Below are positions 35,813 through 45,096 of a stretch of 64,000 bases of DNA, in pieces. Numbering within the stretch: position 1 is the stretch's first letter; the number at the start of each line of letters is the position of its first letter. Both the position numbers and the translations under genes were made by a program. The stretch covers positions 62,001 to 126,000 of the forward strand of contig JBEKEM010000004.1 in assembly GCA_050013835.1 (NCBI GenBank), read 5' to 3'. Below the pieces are notes generated by a model. The model was not told the origin of the DNA, made no database searches, and saw only the letters and a list, made by a program, of their open reading frames with translations. The DNA comes from Bog-793 sp050013835. GTDB lineage: Bacteria; Actinomycetota; Acidimicrobiia; Acidimicrobiales; Bog-793.

Positions 35813-36019
35813 ATGCACGCCGTCGGCACGTTCGCAGCAGTCCTCGCAACGCTCAGCAAGCACCACCTGGCGGGGATCGTCGGCATCGTCGTCGGTGCCT
35901 TGATCCTGATCATCGGCGGCATCCGGGTCGCGATGCGCGCCTCGAAAGCAATCATCGTCCCGATCGTCGGCCTCATCATCGTGGTGGGCTCGATCCTCGT
36001 CTACGCCAAGGTCTACTGA
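35813..36019 (+). CDS. Small two-helix membrane protein
   Basis: 68 residues with hydrophobic helices at about 21-40 and 46-65 separated by 'RVAMRASK', and GAGGGAGAT seven bases before ATG 35813. Codon use is good and the AT content drops as in its neighbours. No family is recognised. An alternative reading of the frame much further upstream lacks any support. Confidence 0.6.
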   Translation: MHAVGTFAAVLATLSKHHLAGIVGIVVGALILIIGGIRVAMRASKAIIVPIVGLIIVVGSILVYAKVY

Positions 36020-36098
36020 CGAGGATCCGTTCCATGACCGGACCCGGGCGAGGACCGGTTCCGCCCCGGCCCGCGGGAGTCTCAGAACGCTGCCGCGC

Positions 36099-37274
36099 TC
36101 ATCCCCGCGCGCAGAGGTCGACCTTCTTCGCAGCGAGCACGTAGCCGACCGCCTCCACGAGCTGTGCTCGCGAGAGCTCGCCTCGGGCGACCGCCTCGAC
36201 GACGCCGTGGACGATCTGGTTGAACGTCGCGTCAGTGCTCGCACCCGATGCCTGGTAGAGGAGCAGATCGGCCCCGGCGCGCAGCGCCACGACCGCCGCC
36301 CCGGGCAGGGTCAGCCCGGTCGCGACGATCGCCTTGGCGACGAGCGAATCCGTGACGATGAGCCCTCTGAAATGGAGCCTTCCCCGCAGAAGTGACGTCT
36401 CGACGACCGGTGACAGGCTCGCCGGCTGGGAGGTGAGACCCGGGACGCTCGCGTTGGAGACCATCACTGCGGGGACGCCCGAGTCGATCGCCTCGACGAA
36501 CGGGACAAGCCCGGTTTTCTCGAGGAGACTCCACCGGATCGTCGTGGCGGGACCGACGTCGGTGTCCTGGCTCACCCCCCCGAGACCGGGAAAGTGCTTG
36601 ACCACCGGGATGACCCCGGCGCGCTCGAGCCCCGAGGCGAAGGCGAGGCCGTCTTTGGCCGCGACGCTGACCGTCGCGCTGAACGAACGCGTCCCATCGG
36701 GATCCCGGGCGTTCGGTCCGACGCCTCCGTCGACGTCGAGCACGGGCGCAAGGTCCATCGTCACTCCGGCGGCGCGCATTCGCCGGCCAACCTGCGTCGC
36801 CAGGGCTTCGATCTGGGCCGGGGTCATCGCGGCGCCCATCGTGCGCGGAGCGGGAATCGACCCGACGAGGTTCGCCATCCGCTGCACGAGCCCCCCCTCC
36901 TCGTCGGTCATGACGAGCGGCTTCACGCCTCCCGGAGCACCGGATTCGACCGCGGCGAGCTGGCTGGCGAGGCCGGCCGGCGCCGTGGAGCCAAACAGGA
37001 TGAGCCCGCCGATGCCGACCGCGACTTCGTGGGACACCGAACTGACATCGTCCTCCTCGATCCCCGCGGCCAACGTCTGAGCCGCGAGGCGCGAGGTGCT
37101 CCACGATCCGAGAACGCGAGCCGCGGAACAGGCACGGGGAAGACGCGCGTTCGCGGGCGCCCGGGACAACGAAACGCTCGCAACCTCGGGCCAGAACGTG
37201 AAGGCAACGAGGACCCCTGTTGCCGCAACAACGCGCGCAGGAATGATTGCGGAAGCCCTGAGGTGCGGTGTCAT
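36099..37274 (-). CDS. Secreted GH3 beta-N-acetylhexosaminidase (NagZ-like)
   Basis: 391 residues with a signal-like N-terminus (helix at about 12-35). It has the family 3 TIM barrel: 'MTDEEGGLVQR' (about 122), 'DLAPVLDV', 'VKHFPGLGGVSQDTD' (about 225, with the KHFPG box) and 'GLIVTDSLVAKAI' (about 305), whose Asp is the expected nucleophile. The usual 'SDDL' box is 'TDSL' here. Secreted actinobacterial members act on peptidoglycan GlcNAc-MurNAc or on other glycosides; substrate not determined. Confidence 0.88.
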   Translation of the reverse strand: MTPHLRASAIIPARVVAATGVLVAFTFWPEVASVSLSRAPANARLPRACSAARVLGSWSTSRLAAQTLAAGIEEDDVSSVSHEVAVGIGGLILFGSTAPAGLASQLAAVESGAPGGVKPLVMTDEEGGLVQRMANLVGSIPAPRTMGAAMTPAQIEALATQVGRRMRAAGVTMDLAPVLDVDGGVGPNARDPDGTRSFSATVSVAAKDGLAFASGLERAGVIPVVKHFPGLGGVSQDTDVGPATTIRWSLLEKTGLVPFVEAIDSGVPAVMVSNASVPGLTSQPASLSPVVETSLLRGRLHFRGLIVTDSLVAKAIVATGLTLPGAAVVALRAGADLLLYQASGASTDATFNQIVHGVVEAVARGELSRAQLVEAVGYVLAAKKVDLCARG

Positions 37275-37448
37275 CTGATTGCGACGATCCTCGCTCCCCC
37301 TGCAACGGCAGACAAGTCACCAGGCTGTCACGACTCCAACGTGAATCGATCCCGGGCGAGCATCTAGCATCGGTGGCGGCGCATCAAGCAGTAGGACGCG
37401 CATTACGCGACAATCGAGACCGACCGGCCGACTTGAAAGGACCCGACG

Positions 37449-37568
37449 ATGGCGGACAAGTCACCGAAGAAGCCGAGCAGCAAGAAACCAGGGCGGAGCG
37501 TGAAGGAGAAGCGCGCCGCGAAGAAGTCGAAGGAAGCTTCGAAGTCGGCCGCGGGAAGCCTCGGCTAA
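37449..37568 (+). CDS. 39-residue Lys-rich small protein
   Basis: ATG 37449 with AAAGGA eight bases upstream. Composition is about one third Lys plus Ser/Ala: it begins MADKSPKKPSSKKPG and holds 'SVKEKRAAKKSKEAS'. Short Lys-rich proteins with a 'K.PGKS.KEKRAAKK' core are widespread in Actinobacteria with no known function; that resemblance is from memory. It may bind nucleic acid. Confidence 0.65.
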   Translation: MADKSPKKPSSKKPGRSVKEKRAAKKSKEASKSAAGSLG

Positions 37569-37886
37569 GCCCCTCCTGCCTCGTCACGAGCTAGCGCCCC
37601 ACACAGAGTCGCGCGGGACGGAACTGGCGCGCGCCCCGGGAGCTCGGGTCGTCGAACCACCCGGCGAGGGAGCTGATGCCGCTCTCCGATCCGACCCAGC
37701 ACCCCGAGTCCCCCGTGGCCTCGAGCTTACGCTCCTTCCTCCCGCGCCCCCGAGCGATCTTCTGGCTTAACTCGCCAGCATGCGCGAATATGCACTCGCA
37801 GCCTTGCTGCAGGTCAACCCTGGGGATTACCAGCAAGTCAACGAGCCCCGACAGCGGTCGGGGCACCTCTCTATGAAGGGGGCTTG
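37569..37886. promoter_or_regulatory. Leader region of peptide ABC operon with hairpin
   Basis: No gene is seen here. An 8-bp stem (gccccgac / gtcggggc, loop agcg) at 37845-37864 lies about 10 bases before the AAGGGGG ribosome site of the binding-protein gene, so it could modulate its translation. The promoter should also be in this stretch, but I cannot single it out. Confidence 0.35.
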
Positions 37887-39506
37887 ATGCCACGAGACAG
37901 ACGACCGACCCGATCGACCATGAGCCGTTTGGCGGGCGTTGCAGTGGGAGTCGCGCTGATCGTTCCGGCCACGGCCTGGACGGGCGCGAGCGGTGCAGCG
38001 ACCAACAGAGCTGTGCACCACTCCCCCCCGAACGTCACGGTCACCTTGGGAACGACAGACCGCATCGTGTCCTTGGACCCTGCGGGCTCCTACGACTTGC
38101 CTTCCTGGACGATCATCTACAACGTCTACCAGACGCTCCTGAAGTACATCCCCGGCACGACGACGATCGTCTCCGACGCGGGCACGTGCGCCTGGCAGGG
38201 AACGGGTGCGACGACCTACGTCTGCACGGTGAAACCGAAGCAGTTCTTCTCGAATGGTGACCCGGTGACGGCTGCCGATGTGGCGTTCTCGTTCAACCGG
38301 ATCAACAAGATCGCCAACTCTAACGGTCCTTCGAGCCTCATCGCGCCGATGAAAAACGTCACCGCGTCCGGCAACAAGGTGACGTTCAAGCTGAAGGCCG
38401 CCGACGCGGCATGGCCGGACGTGCTCACGACCGGTGCCGGCGCGATCGTCGACCAGAAGCTCTACTCGTTCACGTCGCTGCAGCCGTCGACTGCCGGGAA
38501 GATCATCGGATCCGGCCCGTACTACATGGCGTCGTACACGCCGAACCAACTCGCCGTGTTCAAGCCGAACCCGCACTACGGCGGCAGCGACGTCCTGCAC
38601 AACAACGAGTTCATCGTCCGATATGAGGAGACGGCCACGACGCTCGTCTCGGACGTCACGTCCGGAGCAGTCGACATCGCCTACCGGGAGCTGAACCCGA
38701 CGCAGATCCTCGCCCTCGAGAAGACGAAGGGCATCACGGTCACACAGGGCAAGGGCATCGAGATCCGCTACATCGTGTTCAACCTGAAGGTCCAGCCCGG
38801 CTCGACGGCCGCGCAGAAGCACGCCATTCGCCAGGCGGTCGCGTACCTCGTGAACCGCAACGACATCGCGAAGAACGTCTACAAGGGAACGGTCAAGCCT
38901 CTGTACTCGATCATTCCGGACGCGCTCGCCGGCCACATCAACTCGTTCGAGAACGTGTACGGCTCGTCCCCGAACGTCGCGAAGGCCAAGGCCGTCCTCA
39001 AGGCCGCCGGTGTGACGACCCCGGTAAAGTTCACCCTCTGGTACAACACCGACCACTACGGGGACACCGACCTCGCGACGGAGCTGCAGCGTCAGATCGA
39101 CACCGGGGGCCTGTTCAACGTGTCGCTGAACACGGCCGAATGGTCCACGTACGTCCAGGCGGGAACGACGAACCAGTACGGGGTGTCCTTGTTTGGTTGG
39201 TTCCCGGACTACCCGGACGCCGATGACTACACGGGCCCGTTCTACCTGTGCGACGACGAGTGGATGGTCAACCACTACTGCAACATGCAGGTGAACAAGA
39301 ACATCGCGGCAGAAGAGGCCTCGACGGTCCAGTCCGTCCGGGATTCGGCGTTCGCCAAGCTCCAGACGCTGACTGCCGAAGACACGCCGCTCATCCCGAT
39401 CTGGCAGGGCGGCCAGGTCGCGGGGGTGCGCGACGGAGTGACCGGCGTCAAGTCGACACTCGACGCTTCCTACACCTTCCGCTTCTGGCTAATCGGCAAG
39501 TCTTGA
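37887..39506 (+). CDS. Peptide-type ABC transporter substrate-binding protein (family 5)
   Basis: 539 residues. A Sec signal peptide at 1-38 (Arg-rich start, 'GVAVGVALIVPATAWTGASGA') has no lipobox Cys, so it looks released or otherwise anchored. The mature part is SBP_bac_5: 'FSNGDPVTAADVAFSFNRI', 'IGSGPYYM' and 'AIRQAVAYLVNRNDIAK' in type. Binds peptides or similar solutes for the permeases that follow. ATG 37887 directly follows a TTG. GC content is lower than the flanks. Confidence 0.92.
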   Translation: MPRDRRPTRSTMSRLAGVAVGVALIVPATAWTGASGAATNRAVHHSPPNVTVTLGTTDRIVSLDPAGSYDLPSWTIIYNVYQTLLKYIPGTTTIVSDAGTCAWQGTGATTYVCTVKPKQFFSNGDPVTAADVAFSFNRINKIANSNGPSSLIAPMKNVTASGNKVTFKLKAADAAWPDVLTTGAGAIVDQKLYSFTSLQPSTAGKIIGSGPYYMASYTPNQLAVFKPNPHYGGSDVLHNNEFIVRYEETATTLVSDVTSGAVDIAYRELNPTQILALEKTKGITVTQGKGIEIRYIVFNLKVQPGSTAAQKHAIRQAVAYLVNRNDIAKNVYKGTVKPLYSIIPDALAGHINSFENVYGSSPNVAKAKAVLKAAGVTTPVKFTLWYNTDHYGDTDLATELQRQIDTGGLFNVSLNTAEWSTYVQAGTTNQYGVSLFGWFPDYPDADDYTGPFYLCDDEWMVNHYCNMQVNKNIAAEEASTVQSVRDSAFAKLQTLTAEDTPLIPIWQGGQVAGVRDGVTGVKSTLDASYTFRFWLIGKS

Positions 39507-39513
39507 TCCGATA

Positions 39514-39556
39514 GTCCTTGAGTGCCCGGGCGCGACGCGCCCGGGCACTCAAGGAC
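39514..39556. terminator. 43-nt perfect palindrome after the binding-protein gene
   Basis: Two 21-base arms (gtccttgagtgcccgggcgcg) flank one central base. It begins 7 bp after the SBP stop and 28 bp before the permease start. Such intercistronic stems often limit read-through or protect the upstream mRNA, which would give more binding protein than permease. No T-run follows. Confidence 0.65.
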
Positions 39557-39583
39557 CGGCAATCACCGGAAGGAACAGCCAAC

Positions 39584-40612
39584 TTGGCCTCGTCGACAGG
39601 CTCACTACGCCGCTACGTCCTCACGCGGCTCGTGCTCGTGCTGCCGATGGTGCTGATCCTGCTGACGCTCGTCTTCATGCTGATGCGGGTCGCCCCGGGG
39701 AACCCGATCCTCGCCGCGCTCGGCGGGCACCTCTCGCCCTCCCAACTCGCCTCTCGGGAGCGCGCCGCCGGCTACGACAAGTCCCTCCTCGTCCAGTACT
39801 GGGAGTACCTGCGGCAGGTCTTCACCGGCAATCTCGGCACGACCATCACCGACCACCGCCCCGTCACTCAGATCATCGCCCAGAACGGGGCCGCGACACT
39901 CGAGCTCACCGGCGCGGCGATGTTCGTCGCCATCGTGGTCGGCGTCCCGCTCGGCATGCTCGCCGGAAGGATGCGCGACACCTGGGTCGACGCCTCGGCG
40001 CGCATCTTCGGCATCGTGATCTACGCCGCCCCCGTCTTCTTCCTCGGGTTGCTCGCCCAAGAACTGTTCGGGCACATCCTCAACTGGCTGCCGACCTCGA
40101 GCGAGGCGAGCATCATCATCCAGGCCAATCTCACGCCACACACGAACATCCCGATCATCGACGCGATGATCGACGGGCAGTGGGGGGACCTGCCGGATCT
40201 CTTCGCCCACCTCGTCCTCCCGGCGATGACGCTCGGACTCGTGATCTCGGGGGTCGTGCTCCGGCTCGTGCGCGTGAACGTCATCCAGACGATGAAGGGT
40301 GATTACGTCGAGGCAGCCCGCGCCCGCGGACTGAAAGAACGCGCCGTCGTCGTCCATCACGCCTTCCGCAACGCGCTCGTCCCGATCATCACGGTGACAG
40401 GTCTTCAGGCCGCGCTCCTGCTGTCGGGCGCGGTCCTCACCGAGGAGACCTTTAACTGGCCGGGAATCGGCAATCAGCTCATCTACTACCTCGACGCGCG
40501 CGACTACATCGCCGTCCAGGGGATCATCACGGTCTTCGCGCTCGCTGTCGTCGCGATCAGCCTGATCATCGATCTTCTGAACGCCTGGATCGACCCACGG
40601 GTTCGCTACTGA
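39584..40612 (+). CDS. ABC transporter permease DppB-type
   Basis: 342 residues, six helices. The EAA-type loop is 'EAARARGLKERAVVVHHAFRNALVP' and 'TEETFNWPGIGNQ' is typical of DppB/OppB. The TTG start at 39584 follows GGAAGGA; an in-frame extension upstream runs into the palindrome and is rejected. Stop and next start share a base pair (TGATG). Confidence 0.92.
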   Translation: MASSTGSLRRYVLTRLVLVLPMVLILLTLVFMLMRVAPGNPILAALGGHLSPSQLASRERAAGYDKSLLVQYWEYLRQVFTGNLGTTITDHRPVTQIIAQNGAATLELTGAAMFVAIVVGVPLGMLAGRMRDTWVDASARIFGIVIYAAPVFFLGLLAQELFGHILNWLPTSSEASIIIQANLTPHTNIPIIDAMIDGQWGDLPDLFAHLVLPAMTLGLVISGVVLRLVRVNVIQTMKGDYVEAARARGLKERAVVVHHAFRNALVPIITVTGLQAALLLSGAVLTEETFNWPGIGNQLIYYLDARDYIAVQGIITVFALAVVAISLIIDLLNAWIDPRVRY

Positions 40613-42666
40613 TGGCAACGACCGTCCCCGTCACCGTCGACCGCGAAGTGGAGCCCGACGACGCCCGTGACGGCCGCTCCGGGCCGATGCGGGGCCTCCA
40701 CCACGCGATCGCCCCGTTGCTCGCCGCGCGCGGACTGCCGCGCTGGCTCTTCTGGACCGGTGCCGCGATCACGGCGTTCTTCGTCGTGCTCGCCGTGTTC
40801 GCGCCCCAGATCGCGCCCTACGGCTTTAACCAGTACATGGCGCACGGCGTTCGCTTCCCCCAGCAGGGTGCGCCGTCCGCGGCCCACTGGATGGGCACGA
40901 CCGTCGTCTCCGAGGACGTGTTCTCCCGGGTCATCTTCGGCGCGCGCACCTCGATCGAGGTCGTCGTGCTGGCCCTCGCGTTGAGTGTCGCCATCGGCGT
41001 GCCGATGGGTCTCATCTCCGGCTACTTCGGGGGTTGGCTCGACCGGGCACTCGTCCTATTCAACGACTCGATCTTCGCCTTCCCCTACCTGCTCCTCGCC
41101 ATCGTCATCGCCTTCCTCCTCCAGAACTCGGTCGGTGGGGGGGTGTTCACCGCGGCGATCGCCATCACCGTCGTGTACATCCCCCAGTACTTCCGCGTCG
41201 TGCGCAACAGCACGCTGTCGGTGCGCGAGGAGTCGTACGTCGAGGCGGGGCGCGCCCTCGGGGCCAAGCCGCGCACGGTCATCCGCCGGTACGTGTTCGC
41301 CAACGTCATCCAGTCCGTCCCCGTCGTCGCCTCGCTCAACGCCGCCGACGCCATCCTCACGCTCGCCGGGCTCTCGTTCCTCGGCATCGGCATGGACCCG
41401 TCGGTCGCGGCCGAATGGGGCTACGACATCTCACGGGGCATCTCGGACGCCCAGGCCGGCTTCTGGTGGACGGGGCTGTTCCCGGGGATCGCGATCATCC
41501 TCCTCGTCACCGGCCTCACCCTCGTTGGCGAGGGGCTGAACGACAGCTACAACCCGCTGCTGCGCCGGCCGAACCACCGCTCCTACGCCCTGCCCGGCGG
41601 TCAGCGGAAGGCGACCACCACCACCACCACCACCGCCGCCGCGACGCAACCCGTCATCCGGGTACGGGACCTGCGCGTCTGGTACGGGACCGACCGCGGC
41701 CCCGTACGCGCCGTCGACGGCGTGAGCTTCGAGATCGGCGAGCGTGAGACGCTCGGACTCGTCGGCGAATCGGGGTGCGGCAAGTCGACGCTCGGGCGGG
41801 GGCTCCTCGGGCTGCTGCCCGTCGGCGCGACCCGCGACGGGGTGGTCGAGTTCGGGGGACGCAACCTCGTCACGGCGTCGCCGGCTGAGATGCGCAAGCT
41901 GCGCGGCCCTGCGATCGGGCTCGTCTTCCAGGAGCCGATGACGCGGCTCGACCCGCTGATGCGGATCTCGGACCACTTCGCCGAGGCGCTGCGCACCCAC
42001 GACCCGGACATCTCCGACGCCGAGGTGCGCCGGCGTTCGCTCGAGGCACTCGGCGGGGTTGGCATCCCGCCGACGCGCTTCCGCAACTACCCCTACGAGT
42101 TCTCGGGCGGTATGCGGCAGCGGATCATGATCGCGCTCGCGCTCGTCTTCCGCCCGCGCTTCGTCGTCGCCGACGAGCCGACGACGGCCCTCGACGTGCT
42201 CGTCGAGGCGCAGATCCTGTCGCTCATCGCCGATCTCAAACGGAACTTCGACGCGTCGCTGCTCCTCATCACCCACAACCTCGGCATCGTCGCCGAGTCC
42301 TGCGACCGCGTCGCCGTGATGTACGCCGGCCGAATCGTTGAGCAGGGCGCCGTCGAGGACATCTTCAGCCGCCCGGAGCACCCCTACACGCAGGAGCTCA
42401 TGCGTTCCACGATCTCGCTTTCGACCCGCGAGCTCCACTTCATCCCCGGGGCGCCGCCCGACCTCGTCGAACCGCCAGCGGGATGCCGCTTCCACCCGCG
42501 CTGCCCCGCGGCGATGCGGGTCTGCGCCGCCGCCGCCCCCATCGGCACGGAGGTGCGGCCGGGCCACCTCGCGGAGTGCTGGCTGCACGGCCCGGCCGAC
42601 CACCTGACACCCGACGACCGGGTGCCGCTCGAGCGGGAGGAGATCGGCATTGCCGACGAAGCCTGA
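40612..42666 (+). CDS. Fused DppC permease - DppD ATPase
   Basis: 684 residues. Residues 1-325 are a DppC-type permease (six helices, 'EAGRALGAKPRTVIRRYVFANV' EAA loop). A seven-Thr linker 'TTTTTTTAAATQ' follows at about 330. Residues about 345-660 are a DppD-type ATPase with Walker A GESGCGKST (385-393), signature 'SGGMRQR' (about 498), Walker B 'FVVADEPTTALD' and the C-terminal OppD/F zinc-type 'CRFHPRCPAAMRVC' box. There is no frameshift between the halves; the stretch reads as one protein. Fusion of these two subunits is unusual. Confidence 0.93.
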   Translation: MATTVPVTVDREVEPDDARDGRSGPMRGLHHAIAPLLAARGLPRWLFWTGAAITAFFVVLAVFAPQIAPYGFNQYMAHGVRFPQQGAPSAAHWMGTTVVSEDVFSRVIFGARTSIEVVVLALALSVAIGVPMGLISGYFGGWLDRALVLFNDSIFAFPYLLLAIVIAFLLQNSVGGGVFTAAIAITVVYIPQYFRVVRNSTLSVREESYVEAGRALGAKPRTVIRRYVFANVIQSVPVVASLNAADAILTLAGLSFLGIGMDPSVAAEWGYDISRGISDAQAGFWWTGLFPGIAIILLVTGLTLVGEGLNDSYNPLLRRPNHRSYALPGGQRKATTTTTTTAAATQPVIRVRDLRVWYGTDRGPVRAVDGVSFEIGERETLGLVGESGCGKSTLGRGLLGLLPVGATRDGVVEFGGRNLVTASPAEMRKLRGPAIGLVFQEPMTRLDPLMRISDHFAEALRTHDPDISDAEVRRRSLEALGGVGIPPTRFRNYPYEFSGGMRQRIMIALALVFRPRFVVADEPTTALDVLVEAQILSLIADLKRNFDASLLLITHNLGIVAESCDRVAVMYAGRIVEQGAVEDIFSRPEHPYTQELMRSTISLSTRELHFIPGAPPDLVEPPAGCRFHPRCPAAMRVCAAAAPIGTEVRPGHLAECWLHGPADHLTPDDRVPLEREEIGIADEA

Positions 42667-43957
42667 CCTCTCGACAGCCCCGGTGCTTCTCGACGTGCGC
42701 GGCGTGAAGGTCCACTTCGCGCTGCGCGGCAACTTCCTCCAGCGGGTGCTGGGCCACGACACCGGGTCGGTGAAGGCCGTCGACGGCGTGAGCTTCCAGC
42801 TGCACCGCGGCGAGGTGCTCGGGCTCGTCGGTGAGTCCGGCAGCGGCAAGACGACGATCTCGCGGGCGGTGCTGTCCCTCGTGCACGTCACCGACGGCTC
42901 GATCTCGCTCGACGGCGAGAGGATCTCCGGTCTCTCGGAACGGCGCTTCCGGCCGCTGCGCAAGCGGATGCAGCTCATCTTCCAGGACCCGCACGCCTCG
43001 CTCAACCCGGCGATGACCATCCGCGACGCCGTCGGCCACCCCCTCAAGATCCACGGCATCGCCCGTGACGACCGCCAGGTGACGAGGCTCGTCTCGGAGA
43101 CGCTCGAACGCGTCGGGCTCGTGCCCGTCGACCGCTTCCTGCGCAAGTACCCGAGCGACCTCTCGGGCGGCCAGAAACAGCGCGCCGTCCTCGCCCGGGC
43201 GATCATCCTCGGACCGGAGCTCGTCATCGCCGATGAGCCGGTCTCGATGCTCGACATGAGCGTGCGGGCCAAGGTCCTCCAGCTCATGGACGACCTGAAG
43301 ACCGACCTCGGCCTCACGTACCTCTACGTGACCCACGACCTCGCGACGGCGCGCTACTTCTGCGACCGGATCGCCATCATGTACCTCGGCCGGATCGTCG
43401 AGATCGGCTCCGCCGCCGACGTCTACGCCAACCCGCGTCACCCGTACACGAAGGCGCTCCTGGAGGCGATCCCGGAACCGGATCCCCGTCACCACGTGCC
43501 ACGCGACCTTCCCCGCGGCGAGGTGCCCGACGCGGCAGTCCCGCCGCTCGGCTGCTCGTTCCACCCCCGCTGCCCGCGCGCCTACGCCCCGTGCGGGTGG
43601 GAGAGCCGTGACCTGCGGACGCTGCTCGAGGAACGGTGGGCGCAACTCGGCCCGGAGGAGTTCCAGCGCGAGCGGGCGATCATCGGCGGCCTCGACGGGC
43701 TCGATGAGCCGTCTGCCCTCGCCCTGCTCCCCTGCGCCTCCGGCCGCAGCCCCGCCGAGGTCGCGGCCCTACTCCAAGAACACCGTGCGGCGAGCGCGGA
43801 GGACCCGTTCTGGAGAGGCGTGGTCGCGACCGAGGAGCGCGCCGCCGGCGTCGCCGTCCGCTTCCACGAGGGCGTCGACCCCGTGCTCGGTCCGGTCGGC
43901 GACGACACCCCGCCGGTCGAGGTCGCCTGCCATCTCTACCGTCCGGACCTCGGCTAG
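42650..43957 (+). CDS. ABC transporter ATPase DppF-type
   Basis: 435 residues. Walker A 'GESGSGKTT' (about 61), 'IFQDPHASLNP', signature 'LSGGQKQR', Walker B 'LVIADEPVSMLD' and the 'CSFHPRCPRAYAPC' box. TTG 42650 follows GGGAGGAG and overlaps the fusion gene by 17 bp. After residue 330 there is an extra ~110-residue tail with no clear homology, which is absent from normal DppF; it may belong to this transporter group. Confidence 0.92.
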   Translation: MPTKPDLSTAPVLLDVRGVKVHFALRGNFLQRVLGHDTGSVKAVDGVSFQLHRGEVLGLVGESGSGKTTISRAVLSLVHVTDGSISLDGERISGLSERRFRPLRKRMQLIFQDPHASLNPAMTIRDAVGHPLKIHGIARDDRQVTRLVSETLERVGLVPVDRFLRKYPSDLSGGQKQRAVLARAIILGPELVIADEPVSMLDMSVRAKVLQLMDDLKTDLGLTYLYVTHDLATARYFCDRIAIMYLGRIVEIGSAADVYANPRHPYTKALLEAIPEPDPRHHVPRDLPRGEVPDAAVPPLGCSFHPRCPRAYAPCGWESRDLRTLLEERWAQLGPEEFQRERAIIGGLDGLDEPSALALLPCASGRSPAEVAALLQEHRAASAEDPFWRGVVATEERAAGVAVRFHEGVDPVLGPVGDDTPPVEVACHLYRPDLG

Positions 43958-43961
43958 GTCG

Positions 43962-43991
43962 GCGCCCGCGCCCTCGGGCGATGCCGGGCGC
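43962..43991. terminator. Weak hairpin between dppF and glycerate kinase
   Basis: gcgcccg and cgggcgc pair over a 16-base gap in the convergent intergenic region. It may end the transporter transcript. The loop is long and no T-run follows. Confidence 0.3.
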
Positions 43992-44093
43992 AAATCGTCC
44001 CGACGGTCCGCGACTCAGCTCGGGGAGACGGCCCGACCACCGGCCGGCAACTGGGCTCCCTGGCGTGACGAGGACCGGTTTACCGAGACACGT

Positions 44094-45092
44094 TCACGAG
44101 CCGACTGCGAGGATCTGTGCCGCCACCAGACGGAGGCAGTCCGCCGTCGAGTGGGCCGACGCTTCGGCGCCGAACAGCTCGGACAGCACGACGACCGGTG
44201 CCGGGGAGAGGCCGACGGCGTCGCGCTCGGCCTGGCCGGCGACGACGACGACCGGCACGTGACGGAGCTCCGCCTCGGCGAGCACGCCACCGACCACCTT
44301 GCCCTCGAACGAGGTGCGATCGAGACGGCCCTCGGCGGTGACGACGAGATCCGCCGCGGCGACGCGGCTGGCGAGCCCGACGTGGCGGGCCACGAACTCG
44401 AAGCCGGGCTCGATGCGGGCCCCGGCGGCCCACAGGCCGCCCGCCAGACCTCCGGCCGCCCCGGCTCGGGGGACGAGTCCGACGTCGACCGAGAAACGCT
44501 CCCGCAGCAACTCAGCCTGGGCGGCGAGACGCCGCTCGAGGCGGGCAACGGTGTCGGAGTCGGCCCCCTTCTGGGGACCGAACACGCGGGCCGCGTCAAG
44601 GTAGCCCGTCGTCACGTCCGTCGCGAGCACGACGCGACAGCCGGCCGCGAACGGGACGAGGTCGGCGAGCGCCTCGAGGGCGCCGGCGCCCCCGTCCGTC
44701 GTGACCGACCCGCCCAGTCCCACGCTCACGTGGCTCGCCCCGGCGCGCAGTGCCTCGGCGACCAGCGCGCCGAGGCCGTAGGTCGTCGCCGCTTCGGCCT
44801 GCCCGGGTCCGGGCGCCGCACACCCCCCGTAGCCGATCACGATCGCCGACTCGATGACCGCCCGGCCCCTGCGCAGCCGCCACGGTGCCACGACGGGCAC
44901 GCCAAACGCGTTCGGCACCTCGCTCGTGCGGTTCGGACCTCCCAGCGCGTCGAGGAATCCCTCACCGCCGTCGGACAGGGGTAGGAGTATCGTCTGCGCC
45001 CCGGCCGCGTCGAGGCCCTCAGCGAGGGCACGGGCCGCGTCCCGGGCACTGAGCGTGCCGCGCAGCTTGTCGGGCGCGACGAGAACGTGCAC
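44094..45092 (-). CDS. glxK: Glycerate kinase (GlxK family)
   Basis: 332 residues. It phosphorylates D-glycerate with ATP. Family marks are 'VAPDKLRGTLSARDAARA' at the N-terminus, 'LPLSDGGEGFLDAL', 'GLGGSVTTDGGAGALEALA' and 'TAEGRLDRTSFEGKV'. The GTG start lies inside a GAGGAGGTG run, and the gene follows the dehydrogenase by 4 bp on the same strand, so the pair probably converts glyoxylate or hydroxypyruvate to 2- or 3-phosphoglycerate. Confidence 0.93.
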   Translation of the reverse strand: MHVLVAPDKLRGTLSARDAARALAEGLDAAGAQTILLPLSDGGEGFLDALGGPNRTSEVPNAFGVPVVAPWRLRRGRAVIESAIVIGYGGCAAPGPGQAEAATTYGLGALVAEALRAGASHVSVGLGGSVTTDGGAGALEALADLVPFAAGCRVVLATDVTTGYLDAARVFGPQKGADSDTVARLERRLAAQAELLRERFSVDVGLVPRAGAAGGLAGGLWAAGARIEPGFEFVARHVGLASRVAAADLVVTAEGRLDRTSFEGKVVGGVLAEAELRHVPVVVVAGQAERDAVGLSPAPVVVLSELFGAEASAHSTADCLRLVAAQILAVGS

Positions 45093-45096
45093 CTCC

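Noticed and set aside
35346..36144. Long overlapping plus-strand frames around the small membrane protein
   Set aside because: Only the 68-residue frame has a good ribosome site and helices; the rest are Arg-rich shadows.
37827..39275. 482-codon frame antisense to the peptide-binding protein
   Set aside because: Val/Arg/Asp-rich shadow; the plus-strand frame has signal peptide and family motifs.
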